64,000 bases of DNA, taken from positions 88,703,381-88,767,380 of the forward strand of contig CM043957.1 in the NCBI GenBank assembly GCA_014529385.2, given 5' to 3'. Of this stretch, positions 11,746 through 22,879 are shown piece by piece. Position 1 is the first letter of the stretch, and each line of letters opens with the position of its first letter. The stretch is from Adiantum capillus-veneris. Taxonomy: Eukaryota; Streptophyta; Polypodiopsida; Polypodiales; Pteridaceae. The notes beneath the pieces are model-generated. The model searched no databases, had not been told where the DNA came from, and saw only the letters and a list, made by a program, of their open reading frames with translations. The translations under genes were made by a program, and so were the position numbers.

Positions 11746-12335
11746 TTTTCTCCAAGCCGAATTCTAGTGATTAAGTAGTGGAGCAATAGGAGGAAGCCAT
11801 GTGGACATAAATGTTGGTTTTGTCAAACACTAATTTCTAGGGGTCAAATTTGGAGTCTAGGCTTTTCTCTTTTGTAAATGGACATGGAAATTGCAAAATC
11901 TTCAAAAATACATGGTCTCTAATGATGAAACTCTCTAGGCATGGTGTTTGGATTGTGCAAATATTTTTCCATCAACATTTACGGAATGGGAGCTTCTGGA
12001 GGCGCTCTTCTGAACTTTTGAGGCTCACTGCTTTGCGTTCAGCTCATTGCTATATTCTAGATGCATTGCGTTGGAGCTTGTAGAATGGTCCATCTTCTTC
12101 TTTGATGCAGAGTATGTAGTCTCAACAACAAGGAATGGCTATCGGACCTTGAAAACACTTAGTCCACCAACTTTGATGGACGGTGATTGACCAGTGCCTG
12201 ACAATACCTCTATTGTAAGAACCAAGCGACAAATTGAAAACGAATCTTTCAATGCAATGAAGTGCACGTACGGGTCACATCGAGTAACACTAACATCTTT
12301 TATGCTCGGGCCGCGAGCTGCTCCAGATTCTATGG

Positions 12336-12676
12336 GTGAGATTCCGTGAGCGTGATCTACCCACCTCAGCTAGCTTGATTCTAAGTGTGCTTCTGTCCTT
12401 GGTGGACATAATACGCATGCTAGCGAGGCATATTAAGTGCTTTTTTCCATTGTCTTGCTATAAGGGGAGTCACACCGACTCTAGTCGGCGGGTGGGAATG
12501 AATCTTGACAGCGGATGCGTCTCCTCAAGGGAGCGGCCAAATCCAAAGGGCATGGGTAATCTGTTAGACATGGACTTTTTGTTTGCAACTGAAGGTAAGA
12601 AAAGGGTGAATGATTCTATGGCCGATGCCTCCAAGCACGAGAAGATTACGAAGCCATCATCTTTTGGCATGCAAAC
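12336..12676 (+). pseudogene. 5' part of LINE ORF1-like frame, cut by the gypsy element
   Basis: This open frame ends exactly at the gypsy target site. Joining 12676 to 27312 keeps the frame open (FGMQ followed by TLTTEILHAVNLLSLYKTED) to a stop at 27412-27414. The downstream part resembles DUF4283/CCHC proteins of plant LINE ORF1, so this is probably the amino-terminal end of such a protein. The portion here has no domain I recognise (it includes KRVNDSMADASKHEKITKPS). Confidence 0.45.
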
Positions 12677-13008
12677 TGTTAACCCTCACGGCTCACGGAC
12701 ACCCCATCACCTACGACGGACGTGTATTATGTATTTGGTAGAGTCAGGTACCGGGCTTGTCGGACCAATAGGAAAAGGGTAAGAGTGATCGCCGATGAGA
12801 GGCGCACTCTAACTGGGACATTCAAGGGATTAGTTGGCTAAGCATGGGCGCCCAAGTGTGAATGGGGTGAGCGCATATAAAAGCCAACTAAACCTAAAAT
12901 TCAGGCATTCTCTCATTTGTGCAATAGAAGAGTACTCTTGCTCCATCTCCATCTCCATCTCCATCTTCTTCTTCTTCTTCTTCACCTCCTTGTGTGTGTG
13001 TGTGTGTA

Positions 13009-13054
<46 letters not shown>

Positions 13055-13297
13055 TGTGTGTGATCGAGCATTACGAAGGCACGACGGCGGCGAAGCAGTT
13101 GAGCGTGGCACGACTGCAGCTTCTTCTTCATCGTGGCGAGGAATCCACCATGAAGGCGAGCGTAGAGCGGTGAGTGACACACCCTTTGCTCTCTTGAGCT
13201 TGCTAGTTTAGGCTTGTTGTGTGCTTGGAGCCATTTGTGGCTCGTACACGGTGTATTGGCAAGTCCCTTGCTTCGACAGTGCGGCAAGGAGCGCACA
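12677..13297 (+). repeat. 5' LTR of the gypsy element
   Basis: 621 bp, TG...CA ends, matching 26712-27306. It holds a TATAAAAG promoter-like box near 12876, then (CTT)n, (TG)n and (GA)n tracts at 12967-13046. Those tracts account for most of the 26-bp length difference from the right LTR. Confidence 0.92.
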
Positions 13298-13301
13298 TTT
13301 T

Positions 13302-13319
13302 TGGCGCCGCTGCCGGGGA
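13302..13319 (+). other. Primer binding site, tRNA-Asp type
   Basis: TGGCGCCGCTGCCGGGGA lies four bases after the LTR end and is complementary to the 3' end of plant tRNA-Asp with one or two mismatches. This primer type is known from plant gypsy elements such as Athila. Confidence 0.75.
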
Positions 13320-14078
13320 AATGCCCTACACTAAGCTCGGTTAAGCACTTTACGCTTTCTTGTGATGCAATTTCAATTGAAGGATTTGTGAAGAAGGAAG
13401 GTGTGTGGTTGTGTGGAGAAGATTTTTGTTACATTGTACTGTCTTTTTTGTTTTCTGTAAAGAAGGAGTTACAATTTTTTTGCAATGTACTGTTAGAATT
13501 AAGGTATTAGCTATGGAATGTTAGTTCTGTAAGGTTCAATGTTAGTTCTGTAAGGTTAGTTTTGTAGATCTGTTAGCTACTGTAGTACTGTGTAAACAGT
13601 GTTAGAGTGTGTGTGGAAGTATCTCTATTAGCTGTAAGTAGATAAGTTAGGTGTAGGTTAAGTGTGTGTGTGCGCGCGTGCGCGACGACTTTAAAAAAAT
13701 AAATAAAAATAAAAATAAAAAGAAGGATCGGGCTGGGGATCATTCCCCAAGCCTAAGCTCAAACCCAGACCTCAGTCCTCAGTTTTAAAATATAGTTTAT
13801 ATACCTTTTTATATTTAAAAACTATTTTTAGGATTTCGAGGACTATAAAGACTATTTTTAGGATTTTGAGGGCTTCACGTAGCCGAATAGGGAGCGGTAA
13901 AGCACGGCACGTTCCTTTAGCCAAAATGATCGTCTTGAGCTATTACACGCCATATTTTGTGGTTTGGTTACAAAAAATAACCAAGAATAACGAAAAGACT
14001 TGGGTTGCAAAACACCCAAAATACTAGGTGAGCAGCCTTCACGGGCACTCACTGACACTTCTAGCGGATCCAAGTCAC
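13320..14078 (+). other. Gypsy leader region
   Basis: Untranslated leader between the primer site and the first in-frame ATG of gag (14079). It contains a TG/CG-alternating stretch near 13660-13685 and A/T-rich runs near 13693-13722. The gag frame is already open from 14028, but the upstream codon there is GTG. No separate gene is seen. Confidence 0.5.
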
Positions 14079-17000
14079 ATGTACCTACGCTTTGGACAAG
14101 TGTTAGAGCACGAGCATATTGGTAGTGCCTCCATTTACGCGGGCACCCATTATTCCTCCACCCTAGGTTCTGGACCTTCGGCCGGGACTCAAGGTAGCGC
14201 GAACCAAGATCCTCATATCGCGTCTAGTGATTCTTCCTCTGACTACGAAGTCATGGAGGGGTATCCTACACCAAACCCTGATAGTTCAAGTCAAGACATG
14301 CATGCCATGGGCCCACGGCCCGGGTCCAACGTGTTTAGCCGCTTAAAAGAGACCCTTAGTAGAGCTACTCGCTCCGAACATGCGGTTAATGAAATAAATG
14401 AAGGGAGTGGGGAAGTAGATTCGTCATTCATGCCTAAAATAGACCCTATGCTTCTTGAGAGTGTGGATGTGAATGTTCCATCCACTGCACCTCCTGATCC
14501 TTTAGGACTATCTCCCTCTGAGGTTTTACTACCTGATGGTAGGAGTCTTGCCGAAGTACAAGAGATCGAACGCTATATGCAAGCAACAAGGGAGAGGGAA
14601 ATTGAGAACCTACGAAGGCTAGAACAAAGTCGAGCCCTGAAAGCAAAGGCTCCTATGACAACAATCATGCCAGCCGAGCAACCGAGTGCTCCCAAGGTAG
14701 CAGTTATGGAGGGGCAAGCAATGGGGAGCAATAATGCTTCCACTTCGAGGGAAACCTCCAGCACGCCAGGCCTAGATGGGATATTCCTAAACGAAAATTG
14801 GGAGTATGACCTACAAGCAGAAGCTTTAACTGATCGGTACACATGACACACCTATCATGTGCCTTGGTTAGATGTTCTACAATCCACATCGGGTGCTACT
14901 AGCATAGATGAGCAACAACAGAAAGTCTGTGATGTCCTCCATAGGATTGTCGAGTTAGAAAGACAGAACACAGGGATCAACATGCCTTCAACAGGCCTAA
15001 TGAGATTCTTGGATACGGGAAAGGCCAACCAACCAACCCTATCACAAATGGAGACTCCCTCAGTGAGCCCCATTGATCCTCCATATGTTGTTTCGCCAGG
15101 AGCCTCAGTACAATCTGAGCCCACAAGTGGCAGCTTTACCTTCCCAGATCTAGCTCATCTTTCGAGTCTTAATGACACTACGGCTACCATGCATATCCTA
15201 GTGGTGAGCATGACAAGAAGTACACCATGGAGTTCATTTGTTAATACTGCGCCGATGCCTAGTAGCACAGTGCCCCCAACTATACCTACATGTATGTATC
15301 AATCATGTGCACCTGTCGTACCTCAGCCTCATGTAGCTCCTACACCTCCGATTATTCCAAGAGCTTACAATCCACAATGGCATTATCCAAGCTCTTATAC
15401 AAGTGGAGCCATGCCATTTAATAATAACATGCCATATCAGGCACCCCCTATGCCTAGGGCCACGCCTGTAAACTTTGGACCACCGTCTGGTACACCACCA
15501 TACGAAATATGGGACTCAAGAGCCGCGCGTATGCCAAGGCCAAGGCCAACTCCCATCTCACATGTGGTTCCAGGAGCACATACACCCATTATACCTGCTC
15601 AAATAGGAGATTTGGTAGCATTTTCTCAAACTATCAGTCGCTCTATTGCGGAGAACATGCGTAGTGCACCTGATAGAGAGCCTAGGAGCAAGGCAGTTCA
15701 AGTAGCTAAGCTCACAAAGAAATTCAGTGGAGACGGAGATGCTAGAAAGCATATGGAAGTCTTTGAACATGTGTACGATTCCTTGGAAGAGCACAATGAG
15801 CTACATAAGTGTAAGGCTTTGAGTTTGACCCTAAGCGGAAAGGCTGGAGATTGGTATAGAACCTTAAGAGTAGAAGAGAAAACGATCTACTCTACTCTTA
15901 GGAGACTGTTCTTAAAAGAATACATACAAGAGGGAGTACTTTGGGGTGTAGCCTCTCAGCTCAAGAAAGCCCAACGAGAAGAAGGTGAATCCGTGAGAGA
16001 CTTCATTAGTCGCCTAAAGAATTTGAATTCTCAATGCAATCCAAACGAGCGATTCAACAACAACCAATTGCTCCATAGATTCATTAGGGGACTACGACAT
16101 GAAAGTATCTATAATGGCCTAGTCATTAGAGGTATCACTACTTGGGAAGCAGTCACCATGAATGCAATCCAATTGGAGGATAATTTAATGATTGCAGGAG
16201 AAAGAGTGTCTACCGAGCTGAAGTCTAGTAGCTCGCAAGCGTCAGGGCATGAGCCAATGAAGATAAAGCCAATCGTGAAAGAGCAAACGATATCTGAGAT
16301 GACTTTGGCAGATCTCACCAAGGCCATCCAAGAAAGCCTTAGGGGTAATCGTGCTCCACAAAACACTCATATGTATCCAAGAAGGGAGCAACAATGGTGC
16401 TCAATTTTCCTGGGCCCACATACTACGAGTGAATGCCCTACTTTCAGAGTAAAGTTTAACAGGACTTGTAACGCGTGTGGTAGGTATGGCCATCAAGCGA
16501 AGGATTGCCTAATGCTTAAACGCATCATGGAAAATAGACCGCCTATAGCTTGGGCAGACTCACCTCGAGTTCCTGCATTGATGCCTACCCCACCCATGGA
16601 GCAACAGTTGCCATTACAGCACGTGGTCCCTAGAACGCAAAATGTGGTCCAAACCACACCGTTGCCACCTCCAGTGCTAGGACCGTAACCCCCTCATCCA
16701 AGAGTTACACCTATGAACCAAATAGGTTGCGAGTCATCTAGTACTTATGTAGATTGCGAAGAGGACATAGACTCTAGTATCACCTATGGAGTCGACATGC
16801 TTGAGGAGTGTCCCATGTACTATATGGAAGACCATTGGGGACAAATCAAACCGGTATATCAAGCTACTGCGCTAGCAGCAAGAGGCCAAAACATTAATAG
16901 TTTTGCTAGGAGACCACCTCTTCAGTGCTACGAATGTGGTGGACCACATCGAGTAGGTGAGTGCCCCATTAGAATGCAAAAGAATGATGCACTAATGCAA

Positions 17001-17311
17001 ACAAGTCAAGGGAGTGCATTGGCAATGCCAATACTCATTTGTAATCGTTGTGGCATAGATCATTTGATCGCACAGTGTCCTAACAATCCAAACGCGCCGA
17101 AAATCACACCATTGAACTTAATAGAGATTGTTGATGGGACACCACCAACTATAAACATAGCACCAGTGAATGCACTCACACGGTCGATGCTCCAAAAGCA
17201 AAATTACATCCTCGAAGAGAGAGATGCTGCATCCATTGGCCGAGCGAGAAAGAAGAAAACACGAAGAAAGAAATCCCTTATTTCTTCTAGCTCAAAACCT
17301 AGTTCAAAGAC
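14079..17311 (+). pseudogene. Gypsy gag with three zinc knuckles, interrupted
   Basis: One reading frame runs from the ATG at 14079 to the copia insertion point, broken only by TGA at 14844 and TAA at 16686. The amino-terminal 270 residues are acidic/Ser-rich. A Pro-rich stretch (15200-15600) leads into the retrotransposon gag core at about 15710-16200 (KKFSGDGDARKHMEVFEH; LSGKAGDWYRTL; ESVRDFISRLKNL). Zinc knuckles follow at 16467-16508 (CNACGRYGHQAKDC, CX2CX4HX4C), 16926-16964 (CYECGGPHRVGEC) and 17040-17078 (CNRCGIDHLIAQC). The last two have CX3H rather than CX4H spacing. The frame continues past the copia element into protease. Confidence 0.8.
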
Positions 17312-18061
17312 TGTTAAGTATGGAGCCTGATTTACCCTTGTAATTTTCTGTGGTAAAAGCGCACATTTGTAAGGCCCACATTATAAGGAGAAGCCATCGT
17401 GCGTAAAGGAAAATCACTCACCGGAAACCAAAATTTTCACGGACAAGAATCAGGGCAACTTTAAAGGCCTTGGGGGCGGAGGCCCCCGAGACTTTTTTTT
17501 TTCACCGGAATATTATGGCCGGACGGCGGCCGGAAAACAACCGGTCGGTTGGCCGGTGGCCAGTAGTCAATGGCCGATGGCCGGTGGTCGGAAGTCAATG
17601 GCCGGTGGCCGAATTCAAAAGCGGATTTGTCTTCTCAAGGGCGGCCACACATGGGCGAATTGGAGGGTCCGATTTGGACTTATTCGCACAAGGGCGGCTA
17701 CACATGGCTGTCCCTCATAAGAGAGGGCAGCCCTTTTGGACTATAAAAGGAGGCCATTTCTACACACATTTCATAGTGTGAAGTTGATGCAACAAGGTGA
17801 GTGTGAGGTGGTGAGAGTGAAGCAAGACGGGAGCTCCATTAAGGGTATAATCCCTTTGTAAACTACTTCTTGTTTTGAAGTACTAAAGCCATTGAGTGGC
17901 TGCTTTCCCGTGGACGTAGCCCACGTTGGGTGAACCACGTATATCGTGTGTACTCTCTCTCTCTCTCTCTCTCTACTCTATAATCTCGTGTATATAAATC
18001 TATCTCTCTCCATTAAGTAATCTAGTCAATTATCTATTTAGCTAAGTTTTATTTCCTAACA
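17312..18061 (+). repeat. 5' LTR of the copia element
   Basis: 750 bp. It contains a GC-rich minisatellite built on GGCCGGTGG-like units (17519-17620), a TATAAAAGG box near 17742, and a (CT)n tract at 17946-17974. The right LTR is 48 bp longer, mainly from extra minisatellite units and a GTTGTCGGAAA-type insertion near 22300. Confidence 0.95.
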
Positions 18062-18063
18062 AC

Positions 18064-18075
18064 TGGTATCAGAGC
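18064..18075 (+). other. Primer binding site, initiator tRNA-Met
   Basis: TGGTATCAGAGC, the standard plant copia primer site, two bases after the LTR end. Confidence 0.95.
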
Positions 18076-18134
18076 AAGGTTTGCTCGTAGCTAAATTATC
18101 TCAAGGAAAGGATTCCTTGAATTGAGTGGGAGTT

Positions 18135-21100
18135 ATGGCGGAGGAAGGGAAGCTCAAGATTGAGAAGTTCAACGGCAAAAACTACCAACATTGGAAGATG
18201 CAGATTGAAGACTATCTCTACCAGAAGGACCTCTATTTGCCACTAGGCGGTCTTGCGAAGAAGCCCGCAACAATGGCAGATGAAGCATGGATTGTCCTTG
18301 ATCGAAAGGCACTGGGAACAATCCGGTTAAGCTTGGCGTCAACGGTGGCCTTCAATGTTTCGGAGATGAAGACCACGGAGGACTTGATGAAGTCACTTGA
18401 CGACTTCTACGAGAAACCATCGGCATCCAATAAGGTATTTCTTATGAAGCACTTGTTCAATCTAAAGATGGCAGAGAATGGTTCAGTTGCAGAACACCTA
18501 AATGACTTTAACACAAACATAAGTCAACTTCGATCAGTGAAAATCAATTTCGATGACGAAGTGGGAGCTCTCCTTATACTATCATCTCTACCGGATAATT
18601 GGGACAGCCTTGTGATGGCTGTAAGTAATTCTATCTCTGGCACAAATACTCTTAAGTTTGATGATGTTGTGGGTGTTCTCCTAAGCGAGGAAATGCGAAG
18701 GAGAAGCACAGGAGAATCATCAAGTGCTGCACTATCAGTGGAAACAAGAGGAAGGCCTAAGGAGAGGTTCAAAAACCAAAAGGGTCGTGATCGCTCAAGA
18801 TGGAGCAAGTCACGAACAAAGTCAGTTCTTGAATGTTGGAACTGCGGCAAGAAGAGCCACGTCAAGAAGGATTGCTGGTCCAAGAAGAAGAAGGAGACAG
18901 AGTCTCAAGACAACAAGCCAACATCGGAGGCCAATGTGGCAGGTAAAGTAGAGCAAGATGCTCTAATTCTCTCATTAGACGATGTGTCTAATTCCTGGAT
19001 AGTAGATTTCGGGGCTTCATTCCATGCGACACCACACAAGCAACATTTCCAAGACTACACCAAAGGTAATTTTGGGTATGTATACTTGGGAGATGATGAA
19101 GCTTGTGAGATTGTCGGCAAAGGTACAGTTTCTGTCAAAACTGCTAACGGAAATGAATGGAAGCTTAAAGATGTTAGGCATGTTCCTTCTCTTCACAAAA
19201 ATTTGATGTCTACAGGACAATTGGATGATGAAGGTCACAACATTGCATTCGGAAACAAACGGTGGAAGATCTCAAAGGGATCTTTGGTGGTTGCCAAGGG
19301 TGAAAAAGTCGGTACACTTTACTTGTGTACTGTTAGCACGCAACCTTCAGGTTGTGCAGCAACTACAGAAGTTGACAGTGCGGTGTGGCACTACCGACTT
19401 GGGCATATGAGTGCCAAAGGAATGCAAATCCTTCAAACAAAGAAGCTTCTACCAGGTTTGAAAGAAGTGGACTTAGAGTTCTGTGAAGATTGTGTTTATG
19501 GTAAACAAAAGAGGGTAAAATTTCAAAAATCAGGAAATAAAAGAAAAAATAAAAAACTTGAGTTGGTTCATTCTGATGTTTGGGGTCCTGCAAGTACACC
19601 ATCACTTGGTGGCTCATTGTACTATGTAACATTCATAGACGATGCGACTAGAAAAACATGGGTTTATATCATGAAGAATAAATCCGATGTATTTTTCATA
19701 TTTCAAAGGTGGAAAGCCTTTGTGGAGAATGAAACAGGTACCAAGGTTAAATGCCTCAGATCCGACAATGGAGGCGAATATTGCAGCCAAGCTTTTGAAA
19801 GCTTTTGTGCTAGCAATGGCATTCGGAGGCAAAGGACAACCCCAAGGACACCTCAACAAAATGGGATTTCGGAAAGGATGAACAAGACAATCATGGAACG
19901 AGCACGAAGCATGCGGCTACATGCAGGCCTATCGCTTGAGCTTTGGGCGGAAGCTGTAAGTACGTCTGTGTACTTAATCAATCGGTCACCCTCAACGGCT
20001 TTGGATGGAGGAGTTCCAGAAGAGGCATGGACAGGTAAACCGGTGAATTATGCATTTCTCAAAGTGTTTGGGTGTGAGGCTTTCATGCACATAGATAGAA
20101 GCCTAAGATCAAAGCTAGATGCAAAGTCCAAAAAGTGTTTCTTCATTGGCTATGGAGAAGGAGACTTTGGGTATCGCCTATGGAATCCTGAAGATGGTAA
20201 AATCTTAAGGAGTAGGGATGTAATTTTTAACGAACAAAATATGTACAAAGATTACTTGGAAAGAAAACAAACAAAAGAAACAGGTGATGAGTACATGGAG
20301 CTTGAGGACGGTGAAGACTCAAGGACTGCAAACGGTGACAATGTGCAACAACGTCAACCAAATGAGGAGCCTCAACCTATTCCCCGAAGATCTACAACAG
20401 CAAGTAGACCTCCAGAAAGGTTTGTTCCTTCCTTCAACCATCTCTTGATCTCAGATTCTGGAGAGCCGGAATCATACGAAGAAGCTATGCAACATAAATC
20501 CAAAGAAGAATGGACGAAGAGCATGCAAGTGGAGATGGACTCACTACATCGCAACCAAACATGGGAGTTGGTTGAGTTGCCTAAAGGTAAGCGGGCACTT
20601 CAAAACAAATGGGTGTACAAGCTAAAGGAAGAAGAAGGTGGGAAGGAAAGGTACAAGTCTAGGCTTGTGGTAAAAGGTTTTTCTCAAAATAAAGGTATTG
20701 ACTTCAATGAAATATTTTCTCCTGTTGTAAAAATGAACTCAATTAGGCTTGTCTTAAGCCTTGTGGCTGCTCATGATCTAAATCTCGAGCAAATGGATGT
20801 AAATACGGAATTCCCTCACGGTGACTTAGAGGAGGAAATCTATATGCTTCAACCAAAGGGGTATGAAGTAAAAGGTAAGGAGAAAATGGTTTGCAGATTA
20901 AAGAAGAGCTTGTATGGTTTAAAGCAAGCATCAAGACAATGGTACTTGAAGTTTGATCGATGGATGTTGGATCATGGATTCACAAGATGCAACTCTGATC
21001 ACTGCGTCTACACGAAGAATTTGGGAGATGGGAAATTCATAATCCTAATGTTGTATGTTGATGACATGTTGATTGCAAGTGCTAACATGCAAGACATCAA

Positions 21101-22016
21101 AGACCTAAAAGAGGAGCTGTCCAAATCTTTTTCAATGAAAGATTTAGGTGCTGCAAAGAGGATACTTGGTATGAAAATATCAAGGGACATGACGAAGAAG
21201 ACAATAAAGCTATCTCAAGAAGATTACATCAAGAAAGTACTAGAAAGGTTTGCAATGCAAAATGCAAAACCAGTTTCTACACCTTTGGCTGGTCATTTTA
21301 AACTAACGAAGGATATGTGTCCAAAGACACAAGAGGAGATAGCCTATAAGTCTAAAGTTCCATATGCTACAGCGGTAGGTTCTCTAATGTATGCTATGGT
21401 CTGGACAAGGCCAGACATTGCATATGCAGTGGGAGTTGTGAGTAGGTTCATGGACAACCCAGGTAAAGAGCATTGGCAAGCTGTGAAGTGGATACTTAGG
21501 TATCAAAAAGGGACAACAACAAATGCTTTGTATTTTGGAGGAACTGATATTTTTCTAGAAGGGTATGCTAATGCAGATATGGCAGGTGACAAAGATACTC
21601 GAAGGAGCACTACTGGCTATGTGTTCACGGTTGGAGGCACAGAAGTAAGCTGGGCTTCAAAGCTGCAGAAAGTGGTTTCACTTTCTACCACGGAAGCAGA
21701 GTATGTAGCAATGACGGAGGCAAGCAAAGAAATTCTGTGGCTTCACAGATTCTTAGAAGAGCTTGGATTCAAACAAGACAATTGTGTCTTGTACAGTGAT
21801 AGCCAAAGCGCTATCCATCTTGCGAAGAACTCAGCCTTTCATTCAAGGACAAAGCACATTGAGGTGAGATATCACTTCATACGCACTCTTTTGGAAGAGG
21901 GACAACTAAAGCTAGGAAAGGTGCATACAAGTGAAAATCCTGCAGACATGTTTACAAAGGTGGTCAACAAGGAGAAGTTGAGTTTTTGCTCATCTTCAAT
22001 CGGCATTCAAGGATAA
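18135..22016 (+). CDS. Copia gag-pol polyprotein, open but with altered catalytic residues
   Basis: 1293 codons without a stop, from the ATG at 18135 (the frame is open to 18126 but begins there with GTG). Domains: gag (residues 1-230, KIEKFNGKNYQHWKMQIEDY); zinc knuckle 234-247 (CWNCGKKSHVKKDC); protease around 291; integrase with HYRLGH and CEDC zinc ligands and D481, D544, E580 in D-35-E spacing; RT with YVDD at 974-977; RNase H near 1144-1160 and DSQSA downstream. Three conserved sites look wrong. The protease DSGA is DFGA (Phe 292). The RT motif usually MDVKTAFLHG reads MDVNTEFPHG (888 on). The first RNase H Asp in the usual SDAD is Asn 1146. The frame suggests a recent insertion, while these changes suggest this copy cannot replicate on its own. 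The lineage looks Tork/TNT-like, not verified. Confidence 0.9.
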   Translation: MAEEGKLKIEKFNGKNYQHWKMQIEDYLYQKDLYLPLGGLAKKPATMADEAWIVLDRKALGTIRLSLASTVAFNVSEMKTTEDLMKSLDDFYEKPSASNKVFLMKHLFNLKMAENGSVAEHLNDFNTNISQLRSVKINFDDEVGALLILSSLPDNWDSLVMAVSNSISGTNTLKFDDVVGVLLSEEMRRRSTGESSSAALSVETRGRPKERFKNQKGRDRSRWSKSRTKSVLECWNCGKKSHVKKDCWSKKKKETESQDNKPTSEANVAGKVEQDALILSLDDVSNSWIVDFGASFHATPHKQHFQDYTKGNFGYVYLGDDEACEIVGKGTVSVKTANGNEWKLKDVRHVPSLHKNLMSTGQLDDEGHNIAFGNKRWKISKGSLVVAKGEKVGTLYLCTVSTQPSGCAATTEVDSAVWHYRLGHMSAKGMQILQTKKLLPGLKEVDLEFCEDCVYGKQKRVKFQKSGNKRKNKKLELVHSDVWGPASTPSLGGSLYYVTFIDDATRKTWVYIMKNKSDVFFIFQRWKAFVENETGTKVKCLRSDNGGEYCSQAFESFCASNGIRRQRTTPRTPQQNGISERMNKTIMERARSMRLHAGLSLELWAEAVSTSVYLINRSPSTALDGGVPEEAWTGKPVNYAFLKVFGCEAFMHIDRSLRSKLDAKSKKCFFIGYGEGDFGYRLWNPEDGKILRSRDVIFNEQNMYKDYLERKQTKETGDEYMELEDGEDSRTANGDNVQQRQPNEEPQPIPRRSTTASRPPERFVPSFNHLLISDSGEPESYEEAMQHKSKEEWTKSMQVEMDSLHRNQTWELVELPKGKRALQNKWVYKLKEEEGGKERYKSRLVVKGFSQNKGIDFNEIFSPVVKMNSIRLVLSLVAAHDLNLEQMDVNTEFPHGDLEEEIYMLQPKGYEVKGKEKMVCRLKKSLYGLKQASRQWYLKFDRWMLDHGFTRCNSDHCVYTKNLGDGKFIILMLYVDDMLIASANMQDIKDLKEELSKSFSMKDLGAAKRILGMKISRDMTKKTIKLSQEDYIKKVLERFAMQNAKPVSTPLAGHFKLTKDMCPKTQEEIAYKSKVPYATAVGSLMYAMVWTRPDIAYAVGVVSRFMDNPGKEHWQAVKWILRYQKGTTTNALYFGGTDIFLEGYANADMAGDKDTRRSTTGYVFTVGGTEVSWASKLQKVVSLSTTEAEYVAMTEASKEILWLHRFLEELGFKQDNCVLYSDSQSAIHLAKNSAFHSRTKHIEVRYHFIRTLLEEGQLKLGKVHTSENPADMFTKVVNKEKLSFCSSSIGIQG

Positions 22017-22065
22017 GAAGCTAGAATGGAAAGCAATCACAGGTTTGGTTTGGAGATCAGTCTCC

Positions 22066-22076
22066 AAGTGGGAGAT
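22066..22076 (+). other. Copia polypurine tract
   Basis: AAGTGGGAGAT directly before the right LTR, the usual copia plus-strand primer. Confidence 0.9.
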
Positions 22077-22874
22077 TGTTAAGTATGGAGCCTGATTTAC
22101 CCTTGTAATTTTCTGTGGTAAAAGCGCACATTTGTAAGGCCCCCATTATAAGGAGAAGCCATCGTGCGTGAAGGAAAATCACTCACCGGAAACCAAAATT
22201 TTCACGGACAAGAATCAGGGGCAACTTTAAAGGCCTCGGGGGCGGAGGCCCCCGAGACTTTTTTTTTCGCCGGAATATTATGGCCGGACGGCGGCCGGAA
22301 AGTTGTCGGAAAACAACCGGTCGGTTGGCCGGTGGCCGGTAGTCAATGGCCGATGGCCGGTGGTCGGAAGTCAATGGCCGGTGGCCGGTGGTCGAAAGTC
22401 AATGGCCGGTGGCCGGTGGCCGAATTCAAAAGCGGACTTGACTTCTCAAGGGCGGCTACACATGGGCGAATTGGAGGGTCCGATTTGGACTTATTCGCAC
22501 AAGGGCGGCTACACATGGCTGTCTCTCATAAGAGAGGGCAGCCCTTTTGGACTATAAAAGGAGGCCATTTCTACACACATTTCATAGTGTGAAGTTGATG
22601 CAACAAGGTGAGTGTGAGGTGGTGAGAGTCAAGCAAGGCGGGAGCTCCATTAAGGGTATAATTCCTTTGTAAACTACTTCTTGTTTTGAAGTACTAAAGC
22701 CATTGAGTGGCTGCTTTCCCGTGGACGTAGCCCACATTGGGTGAACCACGTATATCGTGTGTACTCTCTCTCTCTCTCTCTCTCTCTACTCTATAATCTC
22801 GTGTATATAAATCTATCTCTCTCCATTAAGTAATCTACTCAATTATCTATTTAGCTAAGTCTTATTTCCTAACA
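22077..22874 (+). repeat. 3' LTR of the copia element
   Basis: 798 bp, TGTTAAG...CTAACA, followed by the target duplication AAGAC. The expanded GGCCGGTGG minisatellite lies at 22281-22430, TATAAAAGG near 22553 and (CT)n at 22764-22788. Confidence 0.95.
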
Positions 22875-22879
22875 AAGAC

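Larger units (their letters stand above)
9385..12335. other. Accessory DNA, no supported gene
   Basis: Two minus-strand open stretches (9759-9986, with MENLREYLALRFELK, and 10029-10241) look protein-like but match nothing I know. They could be upstream parts of the pseudogene at 8634-9384. A stretch at 10291-10340 resembles the polypurine/LTR boundary of the gypsy remnant at 33470-33520, minus orientation. From 10500 to 12335 the sequence is AT-rich with G tracts near 11150 and local duplications only. Confidence 0.3.
17312..22874 (+). mobile_element. Ty1/copia element nested in gypsy gag
   Basis: 5.56 kb element with LTRs of 750 and 798 bp (TGTTAAG...CTAACA), the 5-bp duplication AAGAC at 17307-17311 and 22875-22879, initiator tRNA-Met primer site, polypurine tract and a single gag-pol frame in the order protease, integrase, RT, RNase H. 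It is the youngest layer here: the LTRs differ at few bases apart from repeat-number changes. Its insertion did not alter the gypsy reading frame (5568 bases including the duplication is a multiple of three). Confidence 0.96.

Noticed and set aside
12830-13296. Ser/Leu- and His/Thr-rich minus-strand frames in the gypsy LTRs (again at 26865-27395)
   Set aside because: Produced by the GA/TG/CTT microsatellites of the LTR and present in both LTR copies.
18064-18075. TGGTATCAGAGC as part of a tRNA gene
   Set aside because: It is the primer site next to an LTR. No cloverleaf surrounds it here or at 45894, 42390 or 62165.
18126-18134. Upstream start of the copia frame at 18126
   Set aside because: The codon is GTG. 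The first ATG in frame, at 18135, gives the usual MAEEGKLKIEKF-type start.
18524-18883. 119-codon minus-strand frame inside copia gag
   Set aside because: Shadow of the gag-pol frame, no domain.
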